DNA of 64,000 bases, from contig NZ_MRCD01000009.1 of NCBI RefSeq assembly GCF_001904745.1, positions 89,007 through 153,006 on the forward strand, given 5' to 3'. The position numbers and the translations under genes are program-made. This DNA is from Calothrix sp. HK-06. GTDB taxonomy: Bacteria > Cyanobacteriota > Cyanobacteriia > Cyanobacteriales > Nostocaceae. Within the stretch, counting starts at the first letter, position 1. Each line of letters opens with the position of its first letter. Positions 1 to 8,644 of this stretch are shown here, piece after piece. Under the pieces are notes generated by a model, which did no database searches, had not been told where the DNA came from, and was given only the letters and a program-made list of their open reading frames with translations.

Positions 1-4
1 TCAG

Positions 5-712
5 TTATTGAATATTCTTTAATGTTGTATCGTAACCGCTGAACAAATATAAATAATCTAAAATTGAAGTACCAAATTCATCGCGCGAAACTTTACCCTG
101 TAGAAGTAAATTTACCATGTTATCTGGACCGCGTAAGTGCGTAGCGGCGAGAAGACCCGAAAGTGTGATGGTGATACTTTTTGATTTATTACCATCCTTA
201 AACTTGATGGGTTTATTAAGATACTGATTGATTGATTTGCCTCGCTGTTTGAGTAGAGAGTTTACATCTTGCCAGTACACAGCAAAAGCTTCTTTGATTG
301 CTGCTTCTTGTACTTTCGGGGAATTTAAAAATTTGCTTTTACTATCAATACCACGTTTGTTAGTCCATGTTCCACGCCAGTAATTCTTATCGGCGCCATT
401 CCCATAGTAAACTTGAGCCTTGTAATAACCCAAACGTCTTAATAAAACTTCTGCGAACTGATACTTACTGAGGAAATATAATTGAGGATTAACAAATGTA
501 TACGCAGCGGCGCCAGTTCTGCCTGTTTCACGTTCTCCAAGCGCATTTAACATGTCTTGAAAGCTACCTTTACTTTTTGTGGCTTGATTTTGTTTTGTAT
601 TAAGTATTTCAGCCTGTGTACATAGATAAGGGTATTTAACATTCACAGTGTTATTCGTATCAGCAATTGGACTAGTTAATAATTGCGAGATTAAAAGTAG
701 TGTATAATACAT
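5..712 (-). CDS. Hypothetical protein, possibly lysozyme-like
   Basis: A complete 235-residue frame with an ATG start and a TAA stop just inside the window edge. The first 18 residues are hydrophobic and may be a short signal peptide or anchor. The middle holds a region around GERETGRTGAAAYTFVNPQ and KYQFAEVLLRRLGYY, followed by SGLLAATHLRG near residue 190. An early acidic residue, a G-x-YQF block and a late AAxHLxG block recall lysozyme and muramidase-like folds, but I cannot place it in a named family. Nothing shows a partner; the next gene downstream lies outside the window. The function is inference only. Confidence 0.6.
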   Translation of the reverse strand: MYYTLLLISQLLTSPIADTNNTVNVKYPYLCTQAEILNTKQNQATKSKGSFQDMLNALGERETGRTGAAAYTFVNPQLYFLSKYQFAEVLLRRLGYYKAQVYYGNGADKNYWRGTWTNKRGIDSKSKFLNSPKVQEAAIKEAFAVYWQDVNSLLKQRGKSINQYLNKPIKFKDGNKSKSITITLSGLLAATHLRGPDNMVNLLLQGKVSRDEFGTSILDYLYLFSGYDTTLKNIQ

Positions 713-788
713 GTAGTTGCTTAGGTAAATTCGAGATCATTTTAAACCCAAGCTATTTTTATACACATAGAATTTATTTTTATATGTA

Positions 789-832
789 GAGACGCGTTCA
801 CGGAGTGTCCCGAAGGGAATATATCGCGTCTC
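789..832. repeat. Hairpin repeat with GAGACGCG/CGCGTCTC arms
   Basis: Inverted arms of 8 bases (789-796 and 825-832) enclose a GC-rich loop with a small CCCGAAGGG-type motif. It lies just after the stop of the minus-strand kinase gene and may end its transcript. The arms resemble the better conserved palindromes at 5629 and 35861. Confidence 0.55.
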
Positions 833-845
833 CATCTATCGCTGT

Positions 846-2972
846 TCAAGGAGTAATTCTCCAAATTTTAATAGTGCCATCTTCACTACCACTGACAAGT
901 GTTTTGCCGTCTGTAGTAAAAGCAATAGACCAAACGCGGCTATTATGACCTTGCAGGGTGCGAATTTCTTCACCACTGAAAGGATTCCATAATTTAATCA
1001 TTGTGTCACTACTGGCACTAGCTAACATTGTAGAGTCGAAACTAAAGGCAACAGACCAAACAGTATCGGTGTGACCTTGAAGCATTCGGTACTCTTGACC
1101 GTTGGATACATTCCAGATTTTGATGCTTCTGTCGCTACTTCCACTGGCAATTTGATTACCGTCTGGACTAAAGGCAATTTGCGTCACAGTATCTTTATGA
1201 CCTTTTAAGGTACGAAACTCTTCTCCAGTGGAAACGTTCCATAACTTAATAGTTTTATCGTTACTTCCTGCTGCAATTACTTTACCGTCAGGACTAAATG
1301 CAACTGATGTAACTCTACTTATGTGACCTCTAAGGGTACGAATTTCTTCTCCTGTGGCAATATTCCAAAGTTTTATTGTTTTATCAGAGCTACTTGTAGC
1401 AAGTGTTTTTCTGTCTGGACTAAAAGCTAAATCGCTAATAGCATCACCATGACCTACAAACGTGCGGATTTCTTGCCCTGTTTCAACGTTCCACAGTTTT
1501 GCTGTTTTATCGGTGCTACCACTGGCAAGACTTTTACCATCAGGACTAAAGGCAACTTTCATTACACTTTGATTGTGACCTCTCAACATACGAATTTCTT
1601 CACCGTCCAGACTCCACAGTTTGATAGTTTTGTCAGTGCTACCACTAGCTAAAGTTTTTCTGTCTGGACTAATTGCAACAGACATCACGTAACCTGAATG
1701 CGCTGAAATTGTTTGTTGTAAGAAAGTACTGCTGGGTAGACTACTAATTAAAAAGGTTGGCGCCGTTGGAAATATTTTGTACCGCATGTAACCGTATATT
1801 TGCGTACCAGTTAAGCTAACCAATAATACGGCGCTACTTATTAATAAAGATTTTGCTATTTTGGTATTTGCAAGGGACGTTGAACGTATAGATGCAAATT
1901 TAGCTAGGAATTGTCCTAGGGGTGAGGGTTTAGATAATCGTTGTGATGAGAACCGACGCTGATTGTTTGTTGATAAGGAAGGCAAGGGAATTTGTCCATT
2001 GGAGGTTGATGAAGTGGCGCCTATATCTAAATCTCTTTGTACTTCTTCAGCAGACTGATAGCGCTGGTTGATATCTTTTTTAAGCAGTTTATCAAGAACT
2101 TCTCCTAATTCATCAGATACTTGATGTCGAAGATGATGGCGCCATGAATTCACCCAGCTGTATCCGTATTCCGTCCATAGTTGGAATGGTGAAACACCAG
2201 TCATTAGATGAAAACACGTGGCGCCTAGACTAAATAAATCACTAGCCGGATACGCTTCACCACCGTTAATTTGTTCAATTGGGCTGTATCCAAACGAACC
2301 AATTGTTGTGCCTGGTTTAGTTTGGACTGTCGCAGTTAACTGCTTTGAGGCACCGAAGTCAATCAAAACGATATCACCACCACGTTTGTGTATTCCTGAT
2401 GTTGATGTATGTGGTGTCGAGCGAAAAGTAGTGTATTGAAGCGAACGACGCATAATATTTTGAGGCTTGATATCACGGTGAATAACTCCGTGTTCGTGAA
2501 TAAAACTTAGTACAGGTAACACGTACATAAATAATTCACGAATTTGAGCCTCATTAAAACTTGTTCGCTGTTGCAGTTCTCTAAATAAATTCTGACCCTC
2601 AATAAATTCTTGGACGAGATACAAATAATTATCTTGTTCAAAGTAGGCAAGCAACGTTGGAATTTGCGAATGTCTCCCAAGCTCTTGTAAACGTTTGGCT
2701 TCTTCCTTAAAAAGCTCAATTGCCTTATTTAAAGCCCACGTACCTTGAACTTTGGGTGCTAATTGCTTGACAACACAACGTTCATTAAGCTTATCAACAT
2801 CTTCTGCCAAATAAGTTCTGCCAAAACCTCCCTCATCGGAAAGTACTTTAGTAACACGATAATGACCTCGAAGTAATATGGTCAGAGGTGCGCTGCAACT
2901 CTGGCAATACTGATTAGTATCAGGATTGATAGGACTGGGGCAATCTGGGTTCAGGCAGCAGAGCATCTTCAC
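846..2972 (-). CDS. Serine/threonine protein kinase with C-terminal WD40 propeller
   Basis: A 708-residue fusion. Residues 5-26 carry paired cysteines resembling a zinc ribbon. The kinase domain spans about 35-315: glycine-rich GGFGRTYLAED, Lys69 in VVKQL, HRDIKPQN at 165-172 and DFG at 205-207, so the catalytic residues are present. A stretch of about 26 residues between the HRD and DFG motifs is longer than usual. A hydrophobic segment near 370-390 should cross the membrane. Residues 417-708 form seven WD40 repeats (GH...SPDGK...SGSxDKTIKLW), enough for one closed seven-blade propeller, probably extracytoplasmic. Substrates are unknown. The next gene upstream is another membrane-anchored WD40 protein. 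Confidence 0.93.
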   Translation of the reverse strand: MKMLCCLNPDCPSPINPDTNQYCQSCSAPLTILLRGHYRVTKVLSDEGGFGRTYLAEDVDKLNERCVVKQLAPKVQGTWALNKAIELFKEEAKRLQELGRHSQIPTLLAYFEQDNYLYLVQEFIEGQNLFRELQQRTSFNEAQIRELFMYVLPVLSFIHEHGVIHRDIKPQNIMRRSLQYTTFRSTPHTSTSGIHKRGGDIVLIDFGASKQLTATVQTKPGTTIGSFGYSPIEQINGGEAYPASDLFSLGATCFHLMTGVSPFQLWTEYGYSWVNSWRHHLRHQVSDELGEVLDKLLKKDINQRYQSAEEVQRDLDIGATSSTSNGQIPLPSLSTNNQRRFSSQRLSKPSPLGQFLAKFASIRSTSLANTKIAKSLLISSAVLLVSLTGTQIYGYMRYKIFPTAPTFLISSLPSSTFLQQTISAHSGYVMSVAISPDRKTLASGSTDKTIKLWSLDGEEIRMLRGHNQSVMKVAFSPDGKSLASGSTDKTAKLWNVETGQEIRTFVGHGDAISDLAFSPDRKTLATSSSDKTIKLWNIATGEEIRTLRGHISRVTSVAFSPDGKVIAAGSNDKTIKLWNVSTGEEFRTLKGHKDTVTQIAFSPDGNQIASGSSDRSIKIWNVSNGQEYRMLQGHTDTVWSVAFSFDSTMLASASSDTMIKLWNPFSGEEIRTLQGHNSRVWSIAFTTDGKTLVSGSEDGTIKIWRITP

Positions 2973-3069
2973 AGCAACTTTGTTCCAGTATAGATGTTAA
3001 TGATAGCGCTAGCTAATAAATATCTCTGCTAATTTGCCTAATTTTTAATTATTTAATCTATTTAAATTA

Positions 3070-3136
3070 AGAAACCAGGTTTCTGATTAAAAATTGTCGT
3101 TTTCATTACAAGTTGTAAAAAAGAAACCTGGTTTCT
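3070..3136. repeat. Pair of AGAAACCNGGTTTCT palindromes
   Basis: Two 15-base palindromes (3070-3084 with A at the centre, 3122-3136 with T) are separated by 37 bases. Each is self-complementary, and the two are also inverse to each other. The second overlaps the stop codon of the WD40 gene at 3135. Other copies lie at 31883, 44028 and 44801. It may act as a terminator between the two minus-strand WD40 genes. Confidence 0.7.
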
Positions 3137-4247
3137 ACAATTCGAGGCGCCAGACCTTGATAGTATTATCGAAACTGCTACTAGCTAGATTTTTGCTGTT
3201 TGGGCTAAAAGCAACTGACCAAATACGGTTACTATGTCCGATGAATGTATTAATTGCTTTACCTGTTTGTACATTCCAAAGTTTAATAGTTTTATCCCAA
3301 CTTCCACTAGCAAGAGTTTTACCATCTGGACTAAATGCAACAGACCAAACATGGTCAGTATGTCCTTTTAAAGTACGTATTTCTTCATTATTTTCAAGGT
3401 TCCAAAGTCTAACAGTTTTATCCCACCCTGAAGAAGCAAGAGTTTTACCATCAGGGCTAATAGCCAATGCTGTAACAGCACTATCATCATGTCCAGCCAG
3501 AGTTTGTACTCTTTGCCCCGTTTTTAAATCCCAAATTTTGATTTTACTGTCGAATTGAGTGGCTGTAGCAATTATGGCTTCATGACCTCGTTTACTCAAA
3601 CTAAATTCTTTCGGTAGCACTGTAATCGCAAGACTATTAATAACATCACAATTTCCCTTAATCGTCCTGATTAATATTCGTTTCGTCACATCCCATACTT
3701 TAACAGTTTGATCCCAACCACCGCTAGCCAAAATGGCGCCGTCTGGACTAAAAGCAACAGACTGTACAGATGCAACGTGTCCATTAAAAGTGTGAACTTG
3801 TTTCCCTGTACTGGCATCCCATAACTTTACAGTTCCATCCAAGCTGCCACTTGCGAGTATTTTACCGTTGGGACTGAACGCAATAGTATTGATTTCCTGA
3901 GTATGCCCTACAAGTGTGTCGCGTAATTTTCCTGTAATTGTATCCCACAGCTTGATTGTTTTATCGCTACTTGCACTAGCAATTGTCATACCATCAGGAC
4001 TATAAGCTATCGCCGACACCGTTCCTAAATGTCCAGTCAGCGTTAAAGCTTGTGTTACCCCAGTGGCCTGTGCCAACGGACTTATCCGAGATATATTTGT
4101 TAATGGTTGCCAGTACCAGGCGCCTCCAAATCCTAAAAAAGCTATACTCCACATTAAAAACTTATTGGAAGTAATACGCTTTATAGGTTGTATAAAAGTT
4201 GTAAGTTTTATAACATTGATTTGGGGTAGGAACTTTTTGGCGCTCAT
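3135..4247 (-). CDS. Membrane-anchored WD40 repeat protein
   Basis: 370 residues. A basic N-terminus is followed by one hydrophobic segment (about 30-48, ending WYW), then seven WD40 repeats from about residue 68 to the end, enough for a complete propeller. Repeat four is irregular: it holds an insertion of about 15 residues, includes SLSKRGHEA and lacks the GH dyad. No catalytic domain is present, so it is probably a scaffold. It lies directly upstream of the kinase-WD40 gene on the same strand, about 160 bases apart, and the repeats of the two proteins are close in sequence. This suggests duplication or a shared pathway. Confidence 0.88.
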   Translation of the reverse strand: MSAKKFLPQINVIKLTTFIQPIKRITSNKFLMWSIAFLGFGGAWYWQPLTNISRISPLAQATGVTQALTLTGHLGTVSAIAYSPDGMTIASASSDKTIKLWDTITGKLRDTLVGHTQEINTIAFSPNGKILASGSLDGTVKLWDASTGKQVHTFNGHVASVQSVAFSPDGAILASGGWDQTVKVWDVTKRILIRTIKGNCDVINSLAITVLPKEFSLSKRGHEAIIATATQFDSKIKIWDLKTGQRVQTLAGHDDSAVTALAISPDGKTLASSGWDKTVRLWNLENNEEIRTLKGHTDHVWSVAFSPDGKTLASGSWDKTIKLWNVQTGKAINTFIGHSNRIWSVAFSPNSKNLASSSFDNTIKVWRLEL

Positions 4248-5095
4248 AGTACATTTACTGTAGGTCGGATTTTACCAGTATTTACACTAAGTCCATTTGG
4301 TAAACTTAGTATTATACTTACGTATAATTAGGTGTACTCAACTGTTGGAAACACAAAATATATGAAAGCTTCAAGGGTACTTTATGTATTTTCCTATGTT
4401 AGATATAAATTCATCAATTATGAGAAGTTTGTTTAATTACATCCCTATTCTGCGTGTATAAATGCACCTATAATACTGATTTGCTCTAATGCTTCTATTG
4501 ACTACAGTCTATAGACATAATTAGTTCATAAGTATTGCTAAAATTAAATATTTAATTCATACAATCTTTATAAATCAACATACAATTTGCCTAAATCTTT
4601 AAGAAAAATTCGTGTTGCATTGTTCAGAGAGGAAAATTGGCAACGGAATGTAACGGATAGACGATTTTACACCAAAAGCAGATTCAAACTGTCATTAGTC
4701 ACACAGCGTAAACGGAGTTTTCCCGTTATCCGCAGGATATCCCGTAAACGGAGTTTTCTCGAAGGGTAGGGTAGAATCTGAGTTCTGGCCTGGATATCAT
4801 AATAAAACTCTAGATTTTACCGATTTGCTGTATAAATAACGATAATTTGCAATAATCGGCTTTTAATAGTACTACTGGTTCACGTCAAGCAACTACTTTA
4901 AATCTTGCAATTACTTCAAATCCCTATTTTTGGTACTACTGGTTGAGCTAACCAGTAGTACGATTGGCGCCCGTTTGTTTTCATGCTGGTGCTCATCAAC
5001 TACTAAATAACTCGGCAAGAATAAACCAAAATTTGTTAAAAAACGTAAAGTCTACAGAGGATGAGGTAACATAGCGTTGGTTATTTTGACTAGTT
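4248..5095. other. Intergenic region with degenerate repeats
   Basis: No convincing gene. It contains a partial copy of the ACGGAT repeat (4639-4660, GGCAACGGAATGTAACGGAT). It also holds a repeat with two copies of CGTAAACGGAGTTTTC around an internal TATCCGCAGGATA palindrome (about 4705-4770); a relative lies at 7531-7583 and a fragment near 28905. A GGCGCC hexamer lies near 4966. The segment is otherwise AT-rich. Confidence 0.5.
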
Positions 5096-5254
5096 ATGAC
5101 TCAAGATTTTCAGTTCTTAAAACGTCTGTACAATGCTTTCGACCCGTTTCGTCCTTTGCCCGCAGGGGACCCAGCATACGTAAACTGTAATAGTGTGCGG
5201 GGAGATGGTGATATTTTGGTGGGAGTCAGTAGAGAAATTTTAATGTCCAAATGA
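5096..5254 (+). pseudogene. N-terminal remnant of a cyanobacterial ATPase gene
   Basis: An ATG-started 52-codon frame encodes a product beginning MTQDFQFLKRLYNAFDPF and continuing with RPLPAGDPAYVNC, then RGDGDI and REIL. From memory this matches the conserved start of a cyanobacterial P-loop ATPase family whose members continue into a Walker A motif. Here a TGA follows REILMSK and no Walker A motif is found. It looks like the 5' end of a gene whose remainder was deleted next to the toxin gene. Confidence 0.55.
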
Positions 5255-5289
5255 GGGTACTTATATTTTAAAGGGCAGGATTTGAGTTT

Positions 5290-5628
5290 GTGAAGGGTAA
5301 AGTTGTTTTAGTAAGTTTTCCGTTGGATGATTTATCTTCTATTAAGGCACGTCCGGCAGTTTGCTTGACTAACCCTGTAGGAGCAAATCAACACATCACT
5401 CTTGCTTTAATTACTAGTATGATTCCTTGCGAGTTACTGGAGACTGATATTGTTATTAATACGAGTCATCCTGATTTTCCTACCAGCGGTTTACACAAGG
5501 CTTCAACTATTAGATTAGACCATTTAATCACGCTGCGTCAGTCGCTTGTTCTGCGTGAGCTAGGGGAATTTTCTCTAGAAACGCAACAACAAATTTTAGA
5601 TAAATTACTCCATTTTTTACGTGCCTAG
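5290..5628 (+). CDS. MazF/PemK-like type II toxin
   Basis: 112 residues with a GTG start. The family pattern is clear: a GxVVLVSFPLDDL strand at the N-terminus, then KARPAVCL, then LALITSMI and a final LGEFSLETQQQILDKL helix. MazF/PemK proteins are usually ribosome-associated or free mRNA endoribonucleases neutralised by a small antitoxin encoded just upstream. No antitoxin frame is visible; the upstream DNA is an ATPase remnant. It may be an orphan toxin or a decayed module. A perfect palindrome directly follows the stop codon. Confidence 0.8.
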   Translation: MKGKVVLVSFPLDDLSSIKARPAVCLTNPVGANQHITLALITSMIPCELLETDIVINTSHPDFPTSGLHKASTIRLDHLITLRQSLVLRELGEFSLETQQQILDKLLHFLRA

Positions 5629-5656
5629 GTATAGACGTTACATGTAACGTCTATAC
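5629..5656 (+). terminator. 28-base perfect palindrome followed by AT-rich tract
   Basis: The palindrome reads GTATAGACGTTACA then its reverse complement and begins just after the toxin stop codon. It is followed by ATTTATTTTAT, as in a factor-independent terminator. It belongs to the ACATGT-centred family also at 35861, 46471 and 51181. Confidence 0.7.
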
Positions 5657-5975
5657 ATTTATTTTATAAACTAAATATATTTCATTAATTGCAGCTAAAA
5701 ATAATTATTTTTGATTTAAATTTTTGTTATTAAGCTAAATATTGATTAGTATTTCTATGTTAATTTTACTTATGCAATAACTATTTTCTTGAACCATGCT
5801 GTTGAGACAACCAACGCTGTTATCGCTTGCGCTACCTAGCGATACTGTTACCGTGCCAAGATTTGTGTGTCATAAATTTTACGCTCCCTAACTTATTTTT
5901 ATAGAAAGATGTAACAATATAAGTAGATATGTTAAAAAATCTAAAAGTTAGAGTAAAAATGCCAAGGTAAATGTT
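5657..5975. other. Intergenic region upstream of crtD
   Basis: 319 bases, AT-rich, with no frame worth calling. It must carry the crtD promoter, but I see no box clear enough to name. Confidence 0.4.
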
Positions 5976-7481
5976 ATGGGTAAAAAACCTCGCGTGGTTG
6001 TCATCGGCGCCGGAATTGGTGGACTAACTGCTGGTACGTTATTAGGGCATCGCGGATACGACGTTTTAATTCTTGACCAAGCGTTAGTACCGGGTGGTTG
6101 CGCTTCGACGTTTAAGCGCAAGGGATTTACCTTTGATGTTGGCGCCACTCAAGTTGCGGGGTTGGAAGCAGGAGGAATTCATCATCGAATTTTCTCAGAG
6201 TTAAATATTGATATACCAGAAGCTACACATTGCGACCCTGCTTGTGCTGTGTTTTTACCTGGGGAAAGCACTCCTATTAATGTTTGGCGTGACCCAGAAA
6301 AATGGCATGAAGAACGTATTCGTCAATTTCCTGGTAGCGAACCATTTTGGGGATTATTAGCTGAGTTATTTAAAGCTAGTTGGCAATTTCAAGCACGCGA
6401 CCCTGTACTGCCACCACGTAATGTTTGGGATTTGTGGCAGTTGACTCAAGCTGTGCGCCCAAGTACTTTTATTACTGTACCATACACATTATTTACTGTT
6501 GGTGATGCACTGCGCGCGTATAAGCTAGCTCATGACCAACGCTTACGAACATTCTTAGATTTGCAACTCAAGCTATATTCTCAGGTGAGCGCCGAAGAAA
6601 CTGCGTTACTTTATGCTGCCACGGCATTATCTGTATCACAGGCGCCGCAAGGTTTATTTCATCTCAAAGGCAGTATGCAAGTTCTTAGTGACTGTTTAGT
6701 TAGTGCTTTAGAACGTGATGGTGGAAAGCTTTTGATGCGGCATAGTGTAGAAAATATTATTGTTAAGAAAGGTAAAGCTGTTAGCGTCATAGTTAAAAAT
6801 CAGAAAACTGGGGAGATATGGGAACAACCCGCAGACCATATAGTTGCTAACGTTACAGTGCAAAATTTAGTGCAGTTATTGGGAGATAAGGCACCACGAG
6901 GTTATAAAAAGCGCGTAGAAAAACTTCCTTCACCATCAGGCGCCTTTGTAATATATCTTGGTGTAGACGCAAGTGCTGTTCCTCCCGGATGTCCACCCCA
7001 CCTACAATTTTTGTATAATCCCAATGGTCCAGTTGGAGAAAACAACTCGCTATTTGTTTCTGTCAGCCATGAAGGTGACGGACGGGCGCCTGCTGGTAAA
7101 GCCACAATAATAGCCTCGTCGTTTGTCGATGTGGAACGATGGTGGAAGGCTGAAGATTATGAAGCTTTAAAACAAAGGTTTACTTCGGAAGCGGTATCGC
7201 ACCTAAATAAATATTTTTATTTAAAACCTGAAACTATTGTTCATGTTGAAGCCGCAACACCCCGCACTTTTTACCGCTATACTGCACGCTCTGAAGGTAT
7301 AGTAGGAGGAATTGGGCAACGCATTCCAACTTTTGGCCCCTTTGGTTTTGCTAACCGTACACCTATACCAGGTTTGTGGCTAGTCGGTGACTCCACGCAT
7401 CCAGGTGAAGGAACCGCTGGTGTTAGCTATTCTGCGCTAACGGTAGTCAGACAAATTGAAGCAGGACTTCAGATAAGTTAA
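5976..7481 (+). CDS. crtD: Carotenoid C-3',4' desaturase CrtD
   Basis: 501 residues, the usual length for cyanobacterial CrtD. The N-terminal FAD-binding motif VVVIGAGIGGLTAG (about 7-20) and the phytoene-desaturase signature VPGGCASTF are intact. The C-terminal FAD motif is GLWLVGDSTHPGEGTAGV near 466-483. CrtD-type enzymes introduce the C-3',4' double bond in the myxol glycoside (myxoxanthophyll) pathway at the membrane. The C-terminus ends in TVVRQIEAG, typical of the family. A related enzyme of the same superfamily (CrtH isomerase) is less likely. No other carotenoid gene is adjacent; a carotenoid oxygenase lies 11 kb away. Confidence 0.85.
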   Translation: MGKKPRVVVIGAGIGGLTAGTLLGHRGYDVLILDQALVPGGCASTFKRKGFTFDVGATQVAGLEAGGIHHRIFSELNIDIPEATHCDPACAVFLPGESTPINVWRDPEKWHEERIRQFPGSEPFWGLLAELFKASWQFQARDPVLPPRNVWDLWQLTQAVRPSTFITVPYTLFTVGDALRAYKLAHDQRLRTFLDLQLKLYSQVSAEETALLYAATALSVSQAPQGLFHLKGSMQVLSDCLVSALERDGGKLLMRHSVENIIVKKGKAVSVIVKNQKTGEIWEQPADHIVANVTVQNLVQLLGDKAPRGYKKRVEKLPSPSGAFVIYLGVDASAVPPGCPPHLQFLYNPNGPVGENNSLFVSVSHEGDGRAPAGKATIIASSFVDVERWWKAEDYEALKQRFTSEAVSHLNKYFYLKPETIVHVEAATPRTFYRYTARSEGIVGGIGQRIPTFGPFGFANRTPIPGLWLVGDSTHPGEGTAGVSYSALTVVRQIEAGLQIS

Positions 7482-7530
7482 TATAGCAGCAGTCGTGAGT
7501 TAATTAAGGCGTTTAACTGAAGAAACATCT

Positions 7531-7583
7531 AAACCGGAGGTTTTACCGTTATCCAGAGGATATCCCGAAGGGTAGGATAAAAC
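7531..7583. repeat. Hairpin-forming interspersed repeat
   Basis: It contains GTTTTACCGTTATCC, an AGGATATCCCGAAGGG core and GGATAAAAC, so the outer arms pair imperfectly. It is related to the repeat at about 4705-4770. It sits between crtD and the Kelch-like gene. Confidence 0.45.
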
Positions 7584-7612
7584 GTGATTAAGGAATAATT
7601 CTGGATTGCTGT

Positions 7613-8320
7613 ATGGTATATGCGACGGTAAGTTACGAAACGTTTCAGCGTCAAAAGTATCCAAAATTTGGGCATGATAATCCTCACCCAATGAATTTTG
7701 AGTTTTGGCTATATATGGTCGAAACAGGTTATTCTGCTTGGGAAGCACGCGAAGAATTTGGATGTACAAATAAATTACGCGAAGGTCCTATTTGGTGCTT
7801 TCAAAGACATGGGATGTCAAGTACAGTACTACCAGATGGACGTGTTGTATATATAGGTGGTGAGCATGAAGAGTATTTTGACCCTGATTATTGTATATAT
7901 AATGATGTCGTCGTAAAACATCCTAATGGAGAAATTAACATTTACGGCTATCCAATGAATTTTTTTCAGCCTTCACATTACCATTCGGCAACACTCGTTG
8001 ATAACAATATATACATAATTGGAAGTTTGGGATATCAGCAAGACCGAGTTCTTGGTGAAACGCGCGTGTTTTTACTCGATTGTGATACCTTTGAAATGAA
8101 AAAGCTAAATACCAAAGGTGAAAATCCTGGTTGGATTTATGAACACAGCAGTGAATATATTCAAGAAAAGAACTGTTTAAGAATCGAAAAGGGTAAAATT
8201 ATTACTTTCGATACAGATATCGAAGGAAATTCCGAAAATGACAAAAATGTCTATGAAGAAAATCAAGAAGTCTTTTTGTTAAACTTAACTACTAAGCAGT
8301 GGTTTGCTGTTAAAAAGTAA
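7613..8320 (+). CDS. Kelch-like beta-propeller protein of unknown function
   Basis: 235 residues, no signal peptide. The first 45 residues form a helical cap (HPMNFEFWLYMVETGYS). After this come propeller-like strands with the Kelch features of paired glycines and spaced aromatics: LPDGRVVYIGGEHEEYFDPDY, then SATLVDNNIYIIGSLGY. A conserved WIYEH block follows near residue 177. Similar proteins occur scattered in many bacteria without a known role. It has an ATG start with AAGGA about 20 bases upstream. The small gene at 8362 follows on the same strand and may be co-transcribed. Confidence 0.72.
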   Translation: MVYATVSYETFQRQKYPKFGHDNPHPMNFEFWLYMVETGYSAWEAREEFGCTNKLREGPIWCFQRHGMSSTVLPDGRVVYIGGEHEEYFDPDYCIYNDVVVKHPNGEINIYGYPMNFFQPSHYHSATLVDNNIYIIGSLGYQQDRVLGETRVFLLDCDTFEMKKLNTKGENPGWIYEHSSEYIQEKNCLRIEKGKIITFDTDIEGNSENDKNVYEENQEVFLLNLTTKQWFAVKK

Positions 8321-8361
8321 ATATTATACATCAGAGATACACATAACTACACATAAAACTT

Positions 8362-8583
8362 ATGTCACTATCAAAAACTGAAGCAAAGAAATTACTCGAA
8401 CGTCTTATCTTTGATACCGACCGTCCTCATGAGTGGATAGAAGATATTTGGAGCTTAAGTCCAACTTTGGGAGAAGATGCTGCAAAGCTCGTTGAAGTGT
8501 TTGAAGCTTTAATTGAATGTTGTCCACAAGAAAAGTTGGAAAATTTAGTACAATTCTATTGCCGAGAAGTTCTAGAATCATAA
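8362..8583 (+). CDS. Small acidic helical protein, unknown
   Basis: 73 residues, all predicted helix, starting MSLSKTEAKKLLERL. It is acidic overall with two cysteines near the C-terminus (IECCPQEKLENLVQFYC). It lies 41 bases after the Kelch-like gene, same strand, so possibly the same transcript. I recognise no family. The composition and clean frame make it a plausible real gene. Confidence 0.55.
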   Translation: MSLSKTEAKKLLERLIFDTDRPHEWIEDIWSLSPTLGEDAAKLVEVFEALIECCPQEKLENLVQFYCREVLES

Positions 8584-8617
8584 ATAAATATAAATCTTGT
8601 AGGATGGGCATCTTGTG

Positions 8618-8639
8618 GGATGGGCATCCCTGCCCGTCC
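8618..8639. terminator. GC-rich hairpin between convergent genes
   Basis: Nine-base arms GGATGGGCA and TGCCCGTCC (one G-T pair) around a TCCC loop. A partial copy (GGATGGGCATC) sits just upstream. It lies between the stops of the 73-residue gene and the lipoprotein gene. There is no strong U tract, so termination is inferred from position. Confidence 0.5.
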
Positions 8640-8644
8640 AAATA

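Noticed and set aside
3094..3558. 154-codon open frame antisense to the WD40 gene
   Set aside because: It is the mirror of WD40 coding repeats; the product is low-complexity Leu/Ser-rich and has no start signal.
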